Assembly: GCA_947579665.1 (NCBI GenBank)
Contig: OX388347.1
Coordinates: forward strand, 23,676,562-23,740,561
Direction of reading: 5' to 3'
Source of the DNA: Sympetrum striolatum
Taxonomy: Eukaryota; Arthropoda; Insecta; Odonata; Libellulidae
Length of the DNA stretch: 64,000 nt
Of the stretch, positions 11,118-24,054 are shown one piece after another. The notes below the pieces were generated by a model. It was not told the origin of the DNA and searched no databases. It worked only from the letters and a program-made list of their open reading frames with translations. The first letter of the stretch is position 1; the number at the start of each line of letters is the position of its first letter. The translations under genes and the position numbers were made by a program.

Positions 11118-13179
11118 ACTAAATCCTAATGTGCAACTTGAATTTTAATTAGTGAATATTTGCAATCAATTACTATTGCTCGAGCCGAAGAAAATTGAAT
11201 CAAGAAATTATAACTGACAATCCCACAATAACTCGCATTTACCAAACATGTACGGCTTATTTAATCAAAATTTAACAATTTTAAGTACTCGTAGTTAATG
11301 AAATTGAAGAGGTCAGAATTATCAATGAAAACTGTAAGGTATCAGAATATCGTGACAATAAAGGACATTCGTGCGTTCCATTCTAAACCTGAAGATAATG
11401 CAAAAACATATATTGGGTGTTGAAAATGTAGAGATAAAATAAAATATTTTCACTCTATGCTAACGACTAGATAATAGCAATACGGGGCAACAATTGATCT
11501 AGAATATTAAAGCCTAAAAAAAACATGAATAAGCCAATGCATTTCATTAACTGTAAAGTAACTGAATAAGAAATGGCAAAAGAACTGAATCTTGTGATTT
11601 GTAAATTCATCAGCAATAGCAACTGAAATACAATGATTACGTAATAATTTCACTTCATTTTAGAAATATATTTTAAGAATTTCATAAAAGGCCACACTAA
11701 AACTAGTAAAAGCACTAAGTCCTAATTTTTCCTTGTCAACTGATTTGACATTGTAATCCGACGTTAGTTTAAACTAACAGAAATATTTGTAATGGAATAA
11801 AGCATGGAATTAGAAAACATATACATTAACTAATTACTGCAACGTATCGTAATTTAATTACGAAAGGTCTAGATTTTTAAAATAATTCAACAACAATAGG
11901 AACACAGTATTACTTTAGAGACTGAATTTTATAACAAAATCTGCTACCACATGACAAATTTATACCGCGACCGAAAATCCCTAATCTAAAACTAATCCTA
12001 TTGTACTTAGGATCAAGATTTTTTGTTTAGCTATCCATGCCACTTTAAGAGCTCCAGAATGCATTAATGATAACAGCTCCGTAGCGCATTTCCTTTGTTG
12101 CCTGAAGAACCTGTAATCAAGATACTGCAGAAAATTCCATTGGAAAGAACTGCTAGAGGTCGCATAAATCATCTACTCGGAAAGGAAATCGCTCAGTAAA
12201 CTATTGCTGGTGCAAAAACGGCTCCTCTCCGGAATCTAGAGGTATTTTCGTTGTAACCAAAACTGCTTAAGAAGCACAGGAAATTGCTGGAGATAGTCGA
12301 TGCACAAAAATAAATTAGTGAATACGTGAATTTCAGACAGAAGAGCATCGGTGGGGTGAAAGAAGTAATTTAAATTCTGCAATTTCTAAACAGATAAAAA
12401 TTTATATTAATCACAAAAATCAGAGAAAGACCGGGAAATGAATTGAATATAAATTCGTTAGCTTATCAATAATTTAAACTTGGTTTCAAGTGTGAGATAG
12501 GAGCCTAAGATATATATCTAAGAAAGAAAACAGTAACTTCACTACCAAAACACAAAATCTGCTCATAGAAGTACACGCTGAATTAATCTAATCTTTCACC
12601 AATGAATAATCTATTACTAGTGGGGAAGAAACTCACAGCAGCAATTTCAATCTTAATATTAAAAAGAACGTATCTTTCAAACATAGCTATTAAGGTGTCT
12701 GCTTACAGTTAAATTAAACACCGAATTCGTACAGTATCTATTTGAACTAATACATTCACTTAACTGAAAATCATAAGAACATTAAAGTATGCAAGGAAAG
12801 TTGCGGCTTACTGATTGATAAGTACGGGTAGAAGTAAATAAACATACATAGACCTACTAAAAAATTTAGAAAATATAGAATTATGCCACAGATAATGCTA
12901 ATGACGCTCTGAAATCTAAATTTGTAAATAGAAATGTAAATAGAAACTTTAAATTAAAATTCCTAAGCATTTTTTTTATCTATACGACTAAATAAATAAT
13001 TAGGCATATATTTCCTAAAATTTCTTACTTCTCTTTTCCCTTCCTAAATTAAAAGATTGCATGTAAAAGCCCAGGCACAAAGAAACTAAAACAATATCCG
13101 CATGCATGACGAAAAAATCAACACGGCATGTCATGAAAAAGCGTGAGAAGGCAAGAAACGTCTTAGTTTCCGATCGCTC
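11118..13179. other. AT-rich stretch, no gene seen
   Basis: Dense stops in all frames; the longest open frame is 63 codons (11981-12172, minus), without motifs. No repeat or RNA gene recognised. Confidence 0.5.
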
Positions 13180-13700
13180 AGAGCCCTAATTAATCCTCCC
13201 TTTGAGGTAATATACATCTCCACCGAGAGATCGGGAGGAAATCTCGTACGAAAAGCCTCGCACGCAGCACAACAATGGACGCGAAGTTGACGTCTTGCTC
13301 CTCGGGGTCAGCTCATGAATACCACCCCTTCGCACAAAGAGACGCGAAGGAAGCATGGGAATCGAGCGGATAATACGCGGGATCAAAAATGAAGAGGAAA
13401 AAGTGGAAACCCGCTCATTTGCAAGCGACTTCTCCCTCTTTCTCGGCTTTTCAGTGCCTCTATTCCCTTTCGATGCAACAACCGTCCGCTGAGAGGGTGG
13501 ATTTCACCTCAGAAGCGGTGCCGCACGGAGTAAAAGAGATGGCGGCAACGGGAAAATCCCATCACGAGCGAAGCCACTTGGACCGCCACCGAGCCCACGG
13601 CCACGAACAGTTTTACGAGGTGATCTCCACGGAAGAGGAGGAAGGTCGGGAAGAAATGGAAATTACGACCTCGTTGCCGAGGCAGTAAGACTGCATCAAT
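13180..13700. other. GC-rich patch with a plus-strand open frame
   Basis: A plus-strand ATG frame of 99 codons (13389-13688) has a basic start (MKRKKWKP), a His/Arg-rich middle (HHERSHLDRHRAHGHEQF) and an acidic stretch (STEEEEGREEME). It does not match a family I know, and the opposite strand is also open for 60-66 codons. Composition and mixed residues make it one of the more protein-like frames in the window, but evidence for a gene is lacking. Confidence 0.25.
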
Positions 13701-14298
13701 CATTTCGTTAACTAGTGCGTCTCCATTGCTGAAGATGGACTAGGAGAGGTTCCGAAGCATGTGCAGTATCGCGAAGAAGTGAACAGGTGCGAAAGAGATA
13801 ATCGAGGAACAAATGGGAAGAAAGCAAAATGACAAGTGACTTCAGAACTTAAATATAAATGAAAGGGTCTTCTAAACTAGCTCTTCCACATATTTTGCCA
13901 TCCGCGTCATACTTACATACTTCGCGAAATACTAATGCAGAATCCTACACCTCGACATCAGAGCAAAAGCCAATGTCGTCGAACGAATGCTATCAACGTG
14001 ATTCCGTAGGTATGAATTCAGAAACAATACAAGAGGAATACGTTTAATTCAATAAACAGCGATTTAAAAAGGGTTAGATAAATATGAATCATTTTCTAAG
14101 ACGAAACAGCTTTATGCGGAGAAATTAAAAACATGGAATTCTAAGGAAAAATACAGAGATGGTGGTAGTGATAGAAAATCAAGAGATCTACTGATTGCAA
14201 ATACCGATATGCGTTGCAAATTAAAAACAACAATGATCTGAAGAAACCTTTTCCCTTTTCTTCACTTTAATTTTTCATTTGTTTCCTTTTCTTTTATT
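13701..14298. other. AT-rich stretch, no gene seen
   Basis: One 62-codon plus frame with an ATG (13859-14047) encodes a Ser/Thr-rich peptide without recognisable features. Otherwise nothing. Confidence 0.4.
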
Positions 14299-15000
14299 CT
14301 AATGAAAATAATAAGATGAACAAAGCTGTTTTCTGTGAATAAAAACTAACACAACCACAGAGAAAATATTATTTACCGAGAAAATGTTACCTAACTTAAG
14401 TAAATTTTTAAGACAATGCAGAAAAATCAGCAGTATCAGTACTCGTAGAAGAGAACAGCTCTGGTGATATTGAAAAGTAATATGGAAGGAGAAAAATATG
14501 TAGGCAGCTGTGAGACGGTGTAAAGAGGAATAGATAGGACACGTAGAGTGAAGTTGAAAAGATGAAGATGTCCCAAGAGAGAAAGTGCGATTCTTGTGGG
14601 ATGCGCAAACCTGCTTCTCTAGAAGTGGCCGTAACCATAAAAATATATAGGAGAGAAACAGGGTAGGAGTGGGTGGGGATGGGGTCCTAACGGCCCAGGG
14701 CAATAAAAGCCTATCATCAATGTATATCTCGTTACGAGGGGGAACTCTAAATATACATCGAATAGAGGATGCAGATGTGAATAGGGAATGGTGCAAAAGG
14801 ATGAAGAGAACGGAAAAATGAAACGCTAACGGATATGGGACGCTGGCGATGGATGAAAGGTGAAAATATAAGGTAGGAAAGGCAATATGGAGTCTAAGAA
14901 GATACTCAAAGAGGAATAAATGCTGTAATTTAAAGCAATCCGTAAGAAAATTAAGAATAATGGAAATAAATCGGAAAAACAACAAACATAGCAAGACTTA
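14299..15000. other. Purine-skewed patch with the window's longest open frame on the minus strand
   Basis: The minus strand is open for 231 codons (14299-14994). The frame begins at a TTG, contains no ATG at all, and is dominated by Phe, Leu, Ser, Ile and His, as expected because the minus strand is pyrimidine-rich here and therefore poor in stop codons. Hydrophobic runs give a superficial membrane-protein look, but no receptor or transporter family is recognisable. I read it as a composition artefact, with a membrane-protein exon as the less likely alternative. Confidence 0.35.
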
Positions 15001-16944
15001 GTTGATTCACATTCAATAGAATAGAAGCATAAAATTCTCCCAGGATTTAGTTAACTTCGCTAGATATTGAATTAAAACAATTGAGATGCAAGAAATATAC
15101 CGGCATTGTTACTTCAACGCAAAAACGAAAATGTGGAAAATAGTGCAGTCGATATAAAATCAGGAAAAAGCCAACATCTCGTGAATTGCAATAACTCACA
15201 AATAGAAAAAAGGAAAACATACATCTCCTGTATTCCTCCAGTTCTTTTTTGGGATTAGAAGAAACATGAAATGGAGTATTTCTTTAAATGATAAAAAAAT
15301 ATTTATATTTTCAGCAACTTTAGTAAAACTGTTCATAGAAACGCACTAAAGCCCATCTCGGCGTAAAAAGTTATCGACGGATAAAAAAACGTTCAAAAAT
15401 AAAGGAATGAGAGAACAAAGGGTAAGCAACCGATCACAGACAATAATGATTAAAGGAGAGAGGCAATGAGGTAGAAAAGAGGCAAGCAGAAATAAAGGGC
15501 GTTGAAAGCAAGGATTGAAAAGAGAGGTCGCACGACCCAAGTCGCCCGAGGGTGCCTCACTCTGCATGTCTAACTCCTTTCAACTCCTCTGGAAGACACC
15601 CGCGCTTGTTCCATCCTCTCAATTATTTCAAAGCGAGCATTGCGCGTGCGTAAACTTTGAAGTAATGAGAGGTTACGCTCCAAGTGGGAGTTATAATGGC
15701 AGCCAAAGAGGGACTATTGATGGTCTTGTGAAGGAAAGGCAAGGGAGGGACAGTGAAAAGAACGGGGGAATGCTAAAAAATAATCGTAAAAAGCATTACC
15801 TGCGAGGAAAAGAAGCAGGAAAAAATCAGCTGGGATCAGGGAATTTTTCAATCTAATGCATTTTCAATAGAATTTTTTCTAATGATAAAATGTGCATAAA
15901 ATATTAAGTACTTATAAAAGATATCATATATGAGGTACATAATAAATTTACGATTCATTTTAATTTCGGACATTTTGATTGTCTAATGAGAAAAAAGATA
16001 ATCTTATTTATTCTAACAAGGTAACATATAAATTCAAAATAAAATTATACAACTGATATCAAGAAACAACATCATCTCAGTTTGATATGTTTATGTTACT
16101 TCTTTGCAGAATTTGAAAATGGATTATTCAATCTTGTCTTTATCCCAATAGAAGCTTAATCAGCAAGAATGGATGAAATATAATGCTGAAGACCATTCAA
16201 GACCATGATACGTATTTGTTTCTTTTCAAGACCACGAAACCTTTTTCATGCAAATGACAATTCCCATGATACAGAAATATAAATTACATCGATTGATCGA
16301 TACTAAACATCCCAGATAAATTATCAATGTCAATGATCAATTATTAATGCGCAATTATACTCTATTTATGTTAAATTTTAGTCGCAAGAGAATTATTTTA
16401 TTAACCAGATATGTACAATATTTTGCGAATTAAGTGCAGTCCAACATGTGTTATGGTTCAACACCAACTACGTACTTAAATTTATTTTATATTTAGGAGA
16501 ATAGAAGTTTGAGCATATGGGCACTAAGGGCATTTAGATCACGGAGCCAAGTCATGGCGCCCAGCTTAGAAGAAACATCATCGCTCCTATTAGATACTAT
16601 CAGCCAACAAATCTCTGCTGAAGAGAGATTCCATCCGGATAAAAGTAAACGAAGATCAAATTTTCGGAGCTCATCAATAAAGCTTAAGATAATGCATCGA
16701 AAAGCAATACGATATTATTAGGAGATGACATAGGTAAGAAAAAATTCGAAATGATGCTGTGAATTAGTAGCAGTAAAATATCTCTGCTTTAAGAAAATAT
16801 ATTTCAACCCATTTTGTCACAAAAAAATCTAAAATTTTGTTAGTATCTACTTGAAAAGGAAAACTTAATAAAGCTATATGAATGTAAGTTTTACAACTCA
16901 ATCGTGAAGCAACTACGCTCCAGCTTGACCAGAAAGGAATATGG
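15001..16944. other. AT-rich, with a mildly GC-richer spot at 15480-15850
   Basis: The spot at 15515-15856 holds a 113-codon plus frame and an overlapping minus frame, neither recognised. Another plus frame (16509-16721, 70 codons, TTG start) has a hydrophilic, Ser-rich translation without motifs. No RNA gene or transposon seen. Confidence 0.4.
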
Positions 16945-17133
16945 ATGTTTACCAAGCAATTTCTTACCGTCTTATTTATTATAATATTTATCCTTGTTAG
17001 CTCAGAGAAGGCCATCAAAATTCTACCACATATTTCTCCCAATGCATTCTCAAACTTGCTAGCTGTCTTTCTCCTTACGAGATATTGTAAAGATTTCCAA
17101 ATACTTGTTATGTTCTTCTGGAGTTCTAGTTAA
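16945..17133 (+). CDS. Small open frame with a signal-peptide-like start (doubtful)
   Basis: Sixty-two codons from an ATG. The first 20 or so residues form a classic basic-hydrophobic pattern (MFTKQFLTVLFIIIFILVSS), which would suit a secretory signal peptide. The remainder is hydrophobic with only one cysteine, and does not resemble a known secreted peptide family. In AT-rich DNA Phe/Ile/Leu-rich starts arise easily, and no promoter, splice or polyadenylation evidence was found. Confidence 0.12.
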   Translation: MFTKQFLTVLFIIIFILVSSEKAIKILPHISPNAFSNLLAVFLLTRYCKDFQILVMFFWSSS

Positions 17134-17225
17134 TAATATCAGTGGGCGTAGTCAGTAGACGTAGTATTAGCAGGCGTGTAGTAGTAGTAGACGTAGACAG
17201 TAATAACCATAATAATAGATTAAGA
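17134..17225 (+). repeat. Imperfect GTA/TAG minisatellite
   Basis: From about 17146 to 17203 the sequence is built from variants of GTAGT and AGACGTAG, with an uninterrupted TAGTAGTAGTAG core near 17180-17192. Short, degenerate, non-coding. Confidence 0.55.
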
Positions 17226-17996
17226 ATATATATAGTAATTTTTCAAGATTTTCTCAAATTAAAGTAGAGATAACCCAACCCCATTCGGATAAATTACACA
17301 GTCGCATAAATAAATAAAAGAAAAAACTCGCATAAGTTTCTATAAGCAAGGCTGCGGCGTCATTGCTGTATAAAGGAAGCGAAGAAATTATATCTGGATA
17401 ACCGTGGACGCAATGAATTCCTACGTAAGAGTAAATAAGGACAAGGTAGTGAAGAGCATTAAAAAGTTTCCGTTGAAATAATAAAAAAAATTCACAACTA
17501 AGAAAAGATAAAGAGAAATAATTTACTTCGTAATCTGATTGCGAAATCATTGTTCAAAACATTGGTCCAAAACTAGCCTCAGTATTTATCTAAATACGAT
17601 ATACATCTTCACAGTCTGCGCAATAAAACACAGCTTCTACAGAAGATTCCAGGGATTTTTTTAAATTTACAAACATAATCAAATTATTGAAGTTTTTTAA
17701 TATATCACCTTATAGTGGGAATTTTGGAATTAATTTAAATAATTCTTCTACAAGCAATGAGGAGAGGGCTTAGTGCAATATCTAGTTTTTCAGATATCTG
17801 AGATCCTGAAAACTAAGTAGCTAGCTGAAATAAAAATGGTACAAATTTCTCTCTCAAGTTAGGGTACCTGTACAAAGAAGCCCACTTTTTTACTATCATC
17901 ACCTGTGTGGCATCATCTGCAGAAAACTCAACGGGAATTTCCAAGGGTTCCAAAGCCGTAAGAAACAGATACCTGGATGAGAACGCTTCTAACGCC
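17226..17996. other. AT-rich stretch, no gene seen
   Basis: A 98-codon minus frame (17254-17550) is hydrophobic and unrecognised. An imperfect hairpin lies at about 17789-17826 (TAGTTTTTCAG against CTGAAAACTA with an inner palindrome). Nothing else. Confidence 0.4.
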
Positions 17997-18287
17997 CTAT
18001 CGGATCGAAAACATAGAAGAGCAATAGTAAGGCAATCTTAACTCGGGCATCATTTCGGCCACTGGCATGTGCTCCGGAGCCACATCGGAGAAACGATAAT
18101 AATCGAGATACTCATCCGTATTCTTAGCAGAGAAGAGGCTTCCGATATTCAGGATGGCGGGATAACAATTTCGTTCGGCGGGAAATCTATTGCTCATATC
18201 AAATGAAACCCATGATGTATTACAATCGCCCCCGGTCTCGGGGCAAATTCCGGAAACGAATTTACACAAAATTCGCGCCCAAGGCTT
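17997..18287 (-). CDS. Unrecognised open frame, possible exon
   Basis: Read on the minus strand this is open for 96 codons between a TGA and a TAG. It has no upstream ATG; the first ATG is internal (residues near MSNRFPAERNCYPAIL). Amino-acid usage is balanced, with five cysteines (including GICPETGGDCNTSW and YYCSS), several aromatics and acidic residues (NTDEYLDYYRFSDVAPEH), unlike the skew-driven frames elsewhere. I do not recognise the family. A clean acceptor or donor is not obvious, and a plus-strand frame overlaps it. Confidence 0.22.
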   Translation of the reverse strand, partial: KPWARILCKFVSGICPETGGDCNTSWVSFDMSNRFPAERNCYPAILNIGSLFSAKNTDEYLDYYRFSDVAPEHMPVAEMMPELRLPYYCSSMFSIR

Positions 18288-18655
18288 TCAGATCTTGTGG
18301 GGGCGACCGCACTCGCTCTTAGACCAATGGGCAAACGGGAAACACGGAATAACAAATAGATCTCGGGCGCCGGAAATGACGGGAGGCAAAACCGTATCTA
18401 CTTTAATGATTGCTCGACCGCAACCGATCCAATCTCCCGAGAAAAGCAAGGCCGAAGACGTAATGGGAAATGGGGTGTGGCAAAGGGGAAGAGAGAATGG
18501 AACGAAACAAAAGAGATGTGACAATGTGTCGCAATTACGGTCCAACAGGCTGAACTAAGAGCGAAAAATTCCGGTGAAGAAAAAATACCACATTTAGCGG
18601 ATATAAAACAATCCACGCTTTTCACACTATATGAGCGTGACATTGGATTAGAACC
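18288..18655. other. GC-rich patch, downstream half
   Basis: Continuation of the 18.0-18.5 kb GC-rich patch. Plus and minus frames of 81-122 codons overlap fully and are unrecognised. Confidence 0.35.
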
Positions 18656-18706
18656 AAGAGAGGATTCGAGTCATGAGAACGCTATACTGACTTTACAGCC
18701 GGTCCA
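18656..18706 (-). repeat. Possible tRNA-like SINE remnant (weak)
   Basis: The minus strand reads GTATAGCGTTCTCATGAC followed by ACTCGAATCC, resembling the middle and B box of a tRNA-type promoter, but the B box departs at two fixed positions and no clear A box is seen. Listed only because of similar segments elsewhere. Confidence 0.18.
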
Positions 18707-20605
18707 CACGTCACATACGAATTTTACATGATTAAGAGTTTAACGCGTAGATGCCAGGCCACCATATACGAATACGTTTGCCAATATCAGAACATTAATA
18801 TTTAGAATAAGTGCGGATTCTCAAGGATGAAAACCTGTATACATAAGTTTAATTAAGAAAAATAAAACGAGTTAAAGAAGGAAGATCAAGCATAAGAGAA
18901 GCATAAAAAGGTTCATTAATACCGATGTAACAAAGAAAAATTAGTTCACATACTAAAACAAACACATCGTAAAAGTTGAACAAAAAATTTTCATCGGGTA
19001 ACTCCCATCATGTAAATTACTACTCATCATTGTTTCCAATTTCCCAGCTTTATAACTTCCATTATCATCTTAATGTCCAAAGGTACGATATTTCATTCTG
19101 GCAACTTTCGATGCGAAAACTTTCCGTAAAAAGCAGTCCATTTCATAACAACAGGTGTTCCATGGCAATTCGAGGAAAATGTAAAAGATGGGTTCTCCAG
19201 AATGTATTTCAGAATTTTGTAACCGATGGAGACAAAAAAATGGTAACTAAAGCAGAAGCACTAGCATAATTAAGCTTATGAATGACGAAGGAGCCGTTTG
19301 AGCCCAGATTCCTCCCCTGATGCTCATATTCCATCTTAATTAGAGAATTAGTTCCTGTTTGTCTTCTTTTTAATTTGAAACAATTATACAACGAAGACTG
19401 TTTCTGAGAATTTACGCTTGACTTGTATAAGTATTTATAATAAAAAGCGTGATAACAGATGTAATAAACGCTTGAGGAAATAGTCTTTGCACGGATGGCG
19501 TGCCAAAGAATAAAAAAAATGCGATCTTCCTCATTGTTAATACGACATTGCTAATACACGAATTGCTAATAGGACATGTCCAAACATGTATAAAACAAAG
19601 TAACGTATATTTAGAAAGAAAATATGCATCAAAAATATTAAAGAAATCTTTTAACAAGGATTTAAAAATTACTAATACCTAATTGAATTATTACGGTTTC
19701 TTCATCGAATATAAATTTCCACAGACAAGAAGAAGATAAATATTATTAAATTAAATGAGAAGTGAGTAAAGAAGCAGGAAAGAGAATTTACATATGCGCA
19801 TTAAATTAGTCAAGGCACTAGCTAAATTCGATTTGGATTATTTCTATCGTACTTTTTAATGGGTTACTTCGATAAGCCATAACTATTGACCTAAGCAATA
19901 CTGGAATCAAGAGATTATAACAGCAACTACGTAAATAAACAAACGGAATAACATAAGGAATCCACCAAAGTAGTGGCTATAATACATTTTGAATTTCTGA
20001 TAGAAATTGAATCGATTCATTTTTGCGCAAGATGTAATGCTTCTCCAAAATCACACTCAATGACATTGGACGAAAGGTAGCTACGAGAGGGATCTAAAAA
20101 CTGAAATTGTATTTAATTTCTACATTATAACTTAAAAAGCTACATTATTACAATGAAAAAATGTTTCCCTACAACTATAACTCGGATATCAGTAATATAG
20201 TTATTTCGTGAATACTAGTTTCCTTACAGTTAGATGTTGGTATTTTTTAAGTTTTATTTTAATCGATTTCGTAAAAGAAATACAAAAGAATTACCAGAAA
20301 CACTCCAGAAATGTTGAGAACTATGAAAACTAAGCCACTCCAGAGTTTATGGAATAAAGAGAGGATTTTGATCATTAAATAAATGCCATCGTTTTGCTAC
20401 CATTCATTTAGCCGGGACGGGCAGCTGCACCTGATAATAACGTTTTCCCATCGACTACTTCAACGTCTCTTACTGCCAACATAGCTCTATCTTACTATCT
20501 TATCTCTTCAGAACTAAATTCATACCACATCCTCCAGAAAAATCGAATTAGAATACTTTAAGATGCCACAGAGAGGAGAAGAAAAATGTATCGGTGTAAT
20601 TTAAA
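18707..20605. other. AT-rich stretch, no gene seen
   Basis: Several 60-97-codon frames, for example 18976-19269 plus, are low in complexity and unrecognised. No transposon or RNA gene found. Confidence 0.45.
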
Positions 20606-21030
20606 GTTTCATGTGCCGCGATAATATTGGGGGTGGAGGAAGACAAAATAGACTTCCTTCCATGGCCACGCGTATCCCACCCCCACACAGCCTTCCTCAG
20701 CACCAGTTTTTTCCCTTCATCCACACCCTCCCTTCACGAGTGGCTAGAGTCAAGGAATTCCTCCCTCTCAACGGTTTCCCACACCATCGCCATTTTCCGC
20801 AGCACCAAAGAGGGAAAGAGCAGCTATACTAAAGAGAGAGAAACACCAACCACCTCCTGGAAATGCAGCAGCACCAAGGTTCACCGACCTACCAACCCTC
20901 ACTCCAGTTTCCACCTCCTTTGCAAATCCTCATCCCCTCCCTTCCTAAATCCCCTCCCCGCACGCCCCCGCATGGCCATCGCCCCCTGCAAACGAGACGA
21001 TTTCGATGGTATTGACCCTCGGAAATGAAT
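20606..21030. other. GC-rich, pyrimidine-skewed patch
   Basis: The plus strand is rich in C and T (CCTCCC, CCTTCC runs), which opens a 133-codon plus frame (20627-21028, TTG start) full of Ser, Pro, His and Thr. A second overlapping plus frame of 73 codons is equally low in complexity. Read as non-coding. Its skew is opposite to that of most other patches. Confidence 0.4.
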
Positions 21031-23560
21031 TAAGTGCGAATGAGAAAGAATCTGGACTGTATATGAGGGTTACCATCCTAACTTACTAGATGTTTTCAGT
21101 ACGCCTACAATAGACGAATTTGACCATACATTACTATGACATCAAATTCAAGCACTGAAAGAGGGGCTGAAATTAAACCGCTCACTCAAACAAAAAGAAA
21201 AAAAGAATTAAAAAATTAACCATCAACGCTGCGAAAAACGGAGAAGCCATAGATATATATATATATAAAATTCCACCGGTTAGGCAATGCAACATATCGC
21301 TTTTAAAACCTAATTTACTGAATAAGGAAAATATTAATGGCTATATAAAAAGAAGAAGTATCAACCAATATTGCGTTGTTTAAAATTTTTGGCAATACAC
21401 TGTCACCTTCGACAGATATCTACGGCTAAAATACCAGCACTTTTATCAATGTATCTACATTATTAGTTATCGTCTGATGTAGGCACAAATAAGAATTACA
21501 GACTCCGGAACCGTAGAAAATCCATTGTCGTCGGTTGCTTTTCCATTGCAAATAGGTAAACCAAAAATTTGAAAACAAACAACAAACAATATGATTTATG
21601 ATTGCTGGCTACACCATAGATGTTATACAAGTAGTTTTAGAAACGAAAACGTTATATACATAGGTTTTAATGGAACAAAAACGAAAAAACCCACGAAATA
21701 AATTAAATATATTAAAATTCAAGTTAATTATTAAAATTGTCTGATTGCAATCCCATATAAACAGATTCCAAGAGAAGACGAAAAAGAGGGGGAAGGGGAC
21801 GTGCGTGAGAGATAATCCCCTGCCCTTCGTCCCACGGTCTCCACCGCAATTTTCATTAGGAGCCTAAGCCGAAATATTCTCAGTTTTTACGAGACCCCAC
21901 GGATTTTACGCGTCGTAAAAACTTTGTCCGGCAGCATAACGCTTAGCAAAAAGCATCTCGGTTGGTTGTTTCTTCCGGGAACTAGGAGTGAAATAAAAGA
22001 TTCTTCGAAACATATTAAACCGCCAATGCTTAGAGCTCGGGAATGTGTTTGAGAAAAAGCAGAAATCTGATATTTCCTAAAAACAAATAATGTTTTCTTA
22101 AGAAATAAAATTATTTGTCTTTCAAATACGTACATACGAACAAAACTCTTAATATTGAATTACGTACACAAGGAAAGTTATTTCCTTTAGAGGAAAATTC
22201 AAATAATTTATCATATTAACCATATTTTAAAAAGGAAAACGTTGTCAGATTCAAAATATACATATATTATTTCGACAGTTCTTCGAGCGAAAAAAATTAA
22301 TCCACAGTCTATCGTTTAAACTGACTCTATTCTATGCTAACTACCAGCTTTAGTGCTAAACACCCAGTTAACTAATAATAAGATATTGAAGCACGTTAAG
22401 AATGAATCTAATGGCAATCATGACATTTTCACGATGATGAAAATTTTTTGATGTGTTTTGTTCCGAAGGATAGTTTGAGCGAGAAAGAAGATTTTCCCTT
22501 GTATTTTTAAGATGTTTAATTTATTTAGGTGATTCGCAAATCGGTATGGCACGAACTAATTCGAGAGGTATTACATTAAAAATAAAAATATTTCAAGATA
22601 AGAAGTTGGTGAAGTCAAAACTTTTTACAGACAATTGGTACATCGGGAAAACAGATAACAGAGACAATATTTTACGCGGAGAAAGATGTCTGGCACAAAA
22701 TCTCAAAGAGGGAAATTTCCTCAGATAAACCCGCAGAAACTCCAGATTCCAATCCATACCACCGCATTTATAGGATTAGCTTTTTTTATAACTCTCAAAA
22801 GAAAATTAAGAAAACCCAAAGAACAAACCAGTCTCGTAGATTTTGGGTTGATTTACACAACCGAAATAAAGAGAAAACACCAAATTGAGTCAACAAACTT
22901 TTATGCCCTTTCTTGAAAGGGTTCGGCGTGTTAGCTCCCGTGGTTTCGAGGAAAAGACCCGAGAGGAAGAAATATACGCCTACAAGAGCGTAAAGAGCCA
23001 AGGGAAAAGGGTAGTAATTTCGGATACACGGAGTAAGAAACTGGAACGCGAAATGCCTTCATAAAAATCTTCGAAGGAAAGGACATAAAACGGCGAGTAG
23101 AAATTGCGCTGGGAGATGAAAGAGAGAGAGAAATTCCCCAAAGGTTAGTACCATTACCGAGGCATATTTACAGCCTTTGGAAGATTTTCGACTTCATAGA
23201 CCGTTTTAAGACGTAGAAGTAGAAAGAATTTCTCCGAACGGGAGCATGTTAACGAGGGAAATGCCGCCATAATTATCTTCAGAATGTTAACGTCAACAGT
23301 TTCACGAAATATCGAAAGGTGCATCTTGTTTCCAGGCAAGGACCGCAATCGAAGAACCCCAGTATTTAGGGAGAGGCAGGGATAAATAAGATGTCATCCC
23401 TAAAACAAACCCTCGGTAAAAAGGAACGATAAACAACGAAAAGGCGATCTTCCTTTTTTAACAATTCTGAGCCGCCGACATCTAACTCCCGCAATAATCC
23501 AAAGCCCGAAAAACTTCTGGACCATCCGTAATGAGATAATACCTGTGATAAACAACCCGA
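21031..23560. other. AT-rich stretch, no gene seen
   Basis: Includes a short TA microsatellite at about 21253-21268. Frames of 60-88 codons, for example 21887-22135 minus and 22546-22728 plus, carry no recognised motif. A moderately GC-richer spot at 22915-23060 is open only in short frames. Confidence 0.45.
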
Positions 23561-24025
23561 ATTGGGCCACGTCGGAATTAATACGTACGAATCTTTTTTC
23601 CTATTAAGGAGAGGGAGAGAGAGCAAAATCAACAGGAAACAAGCGCGAAGTCTTTTCCTCTTTAAAAAAAATATGCACCTGCCTTCTCTTCATTCACTCA
23701 TCCATTACACTCACCTTAACTTTAAAGTCCCTAAGAGTGGAGTCGGAGGAGACCATCACTTCCTCTTCCCCGCGGATGCGACGATGCCTCGTGCTGCGTC
23801 GCACTTCCCCCGCGAGCTGCGACGCCACCGAAGGAGAGGCCGTCCCGTTCGCCTTCTTCCCTCGCGCTCGCTTGGCGGCCGAGGCCTGCGAATTAAAGCA
23901 TCGGTGATAAAAAATACCAAGGATGAGGGAAATACGTGTCTTGAAACTGCTGAAAAAATGAAGGAAAGGAAAACAGACGGTGACAGAGGTTGGACAAGGC
24001 CAAATTATCCAAACAAAAAAGTGTC
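23561..24025. other. CpG-rich patch with a 157-codon plus-strand frame
   Basis: The core (about 23750-23895) is the most CpG-dense spot in this part of the window. A plus frame from a TTG at 23562 runs to 24035. Its centre is very Arg-rich (RELRRHRRRGRPVRLLPSRS) and unrecognised. The Arg-richness follows from CGN-dense DNA, so this is weak evidence for a gene. A GC-rich regulatory island is at least as likely. Confidence 0.3.
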
Positions 24026-24026
24026 A

Positions 24027-24054
24027 TACTACTAAATATTGCTATTTAGTAGTA
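24027..24054. repeat. Short perfect hairpin
   Basis: TACTACTAAATA (24027-24038) and its exact complement (24043-24054) flank a TTGC loop. It is followed at once by further TAG units. It is short and AT-rich and may be chance or the edge of an old repeat. Confidence 0.45.

Noticed and set aside
16945..17133. Secreted peptide gene
   Set aside because: The signal-like start is typical of chance frames in AT-rich DNA, and the remainder lacks cysteine pattern, processing sites or homology; kept only as a low-confidence feature.
23562..24035. 157-codon plus-strand open frame as a gene
   Set aside because: TTG start, and the very Arg-rich centre is explained by CpG-dense DNA; no family pattern.
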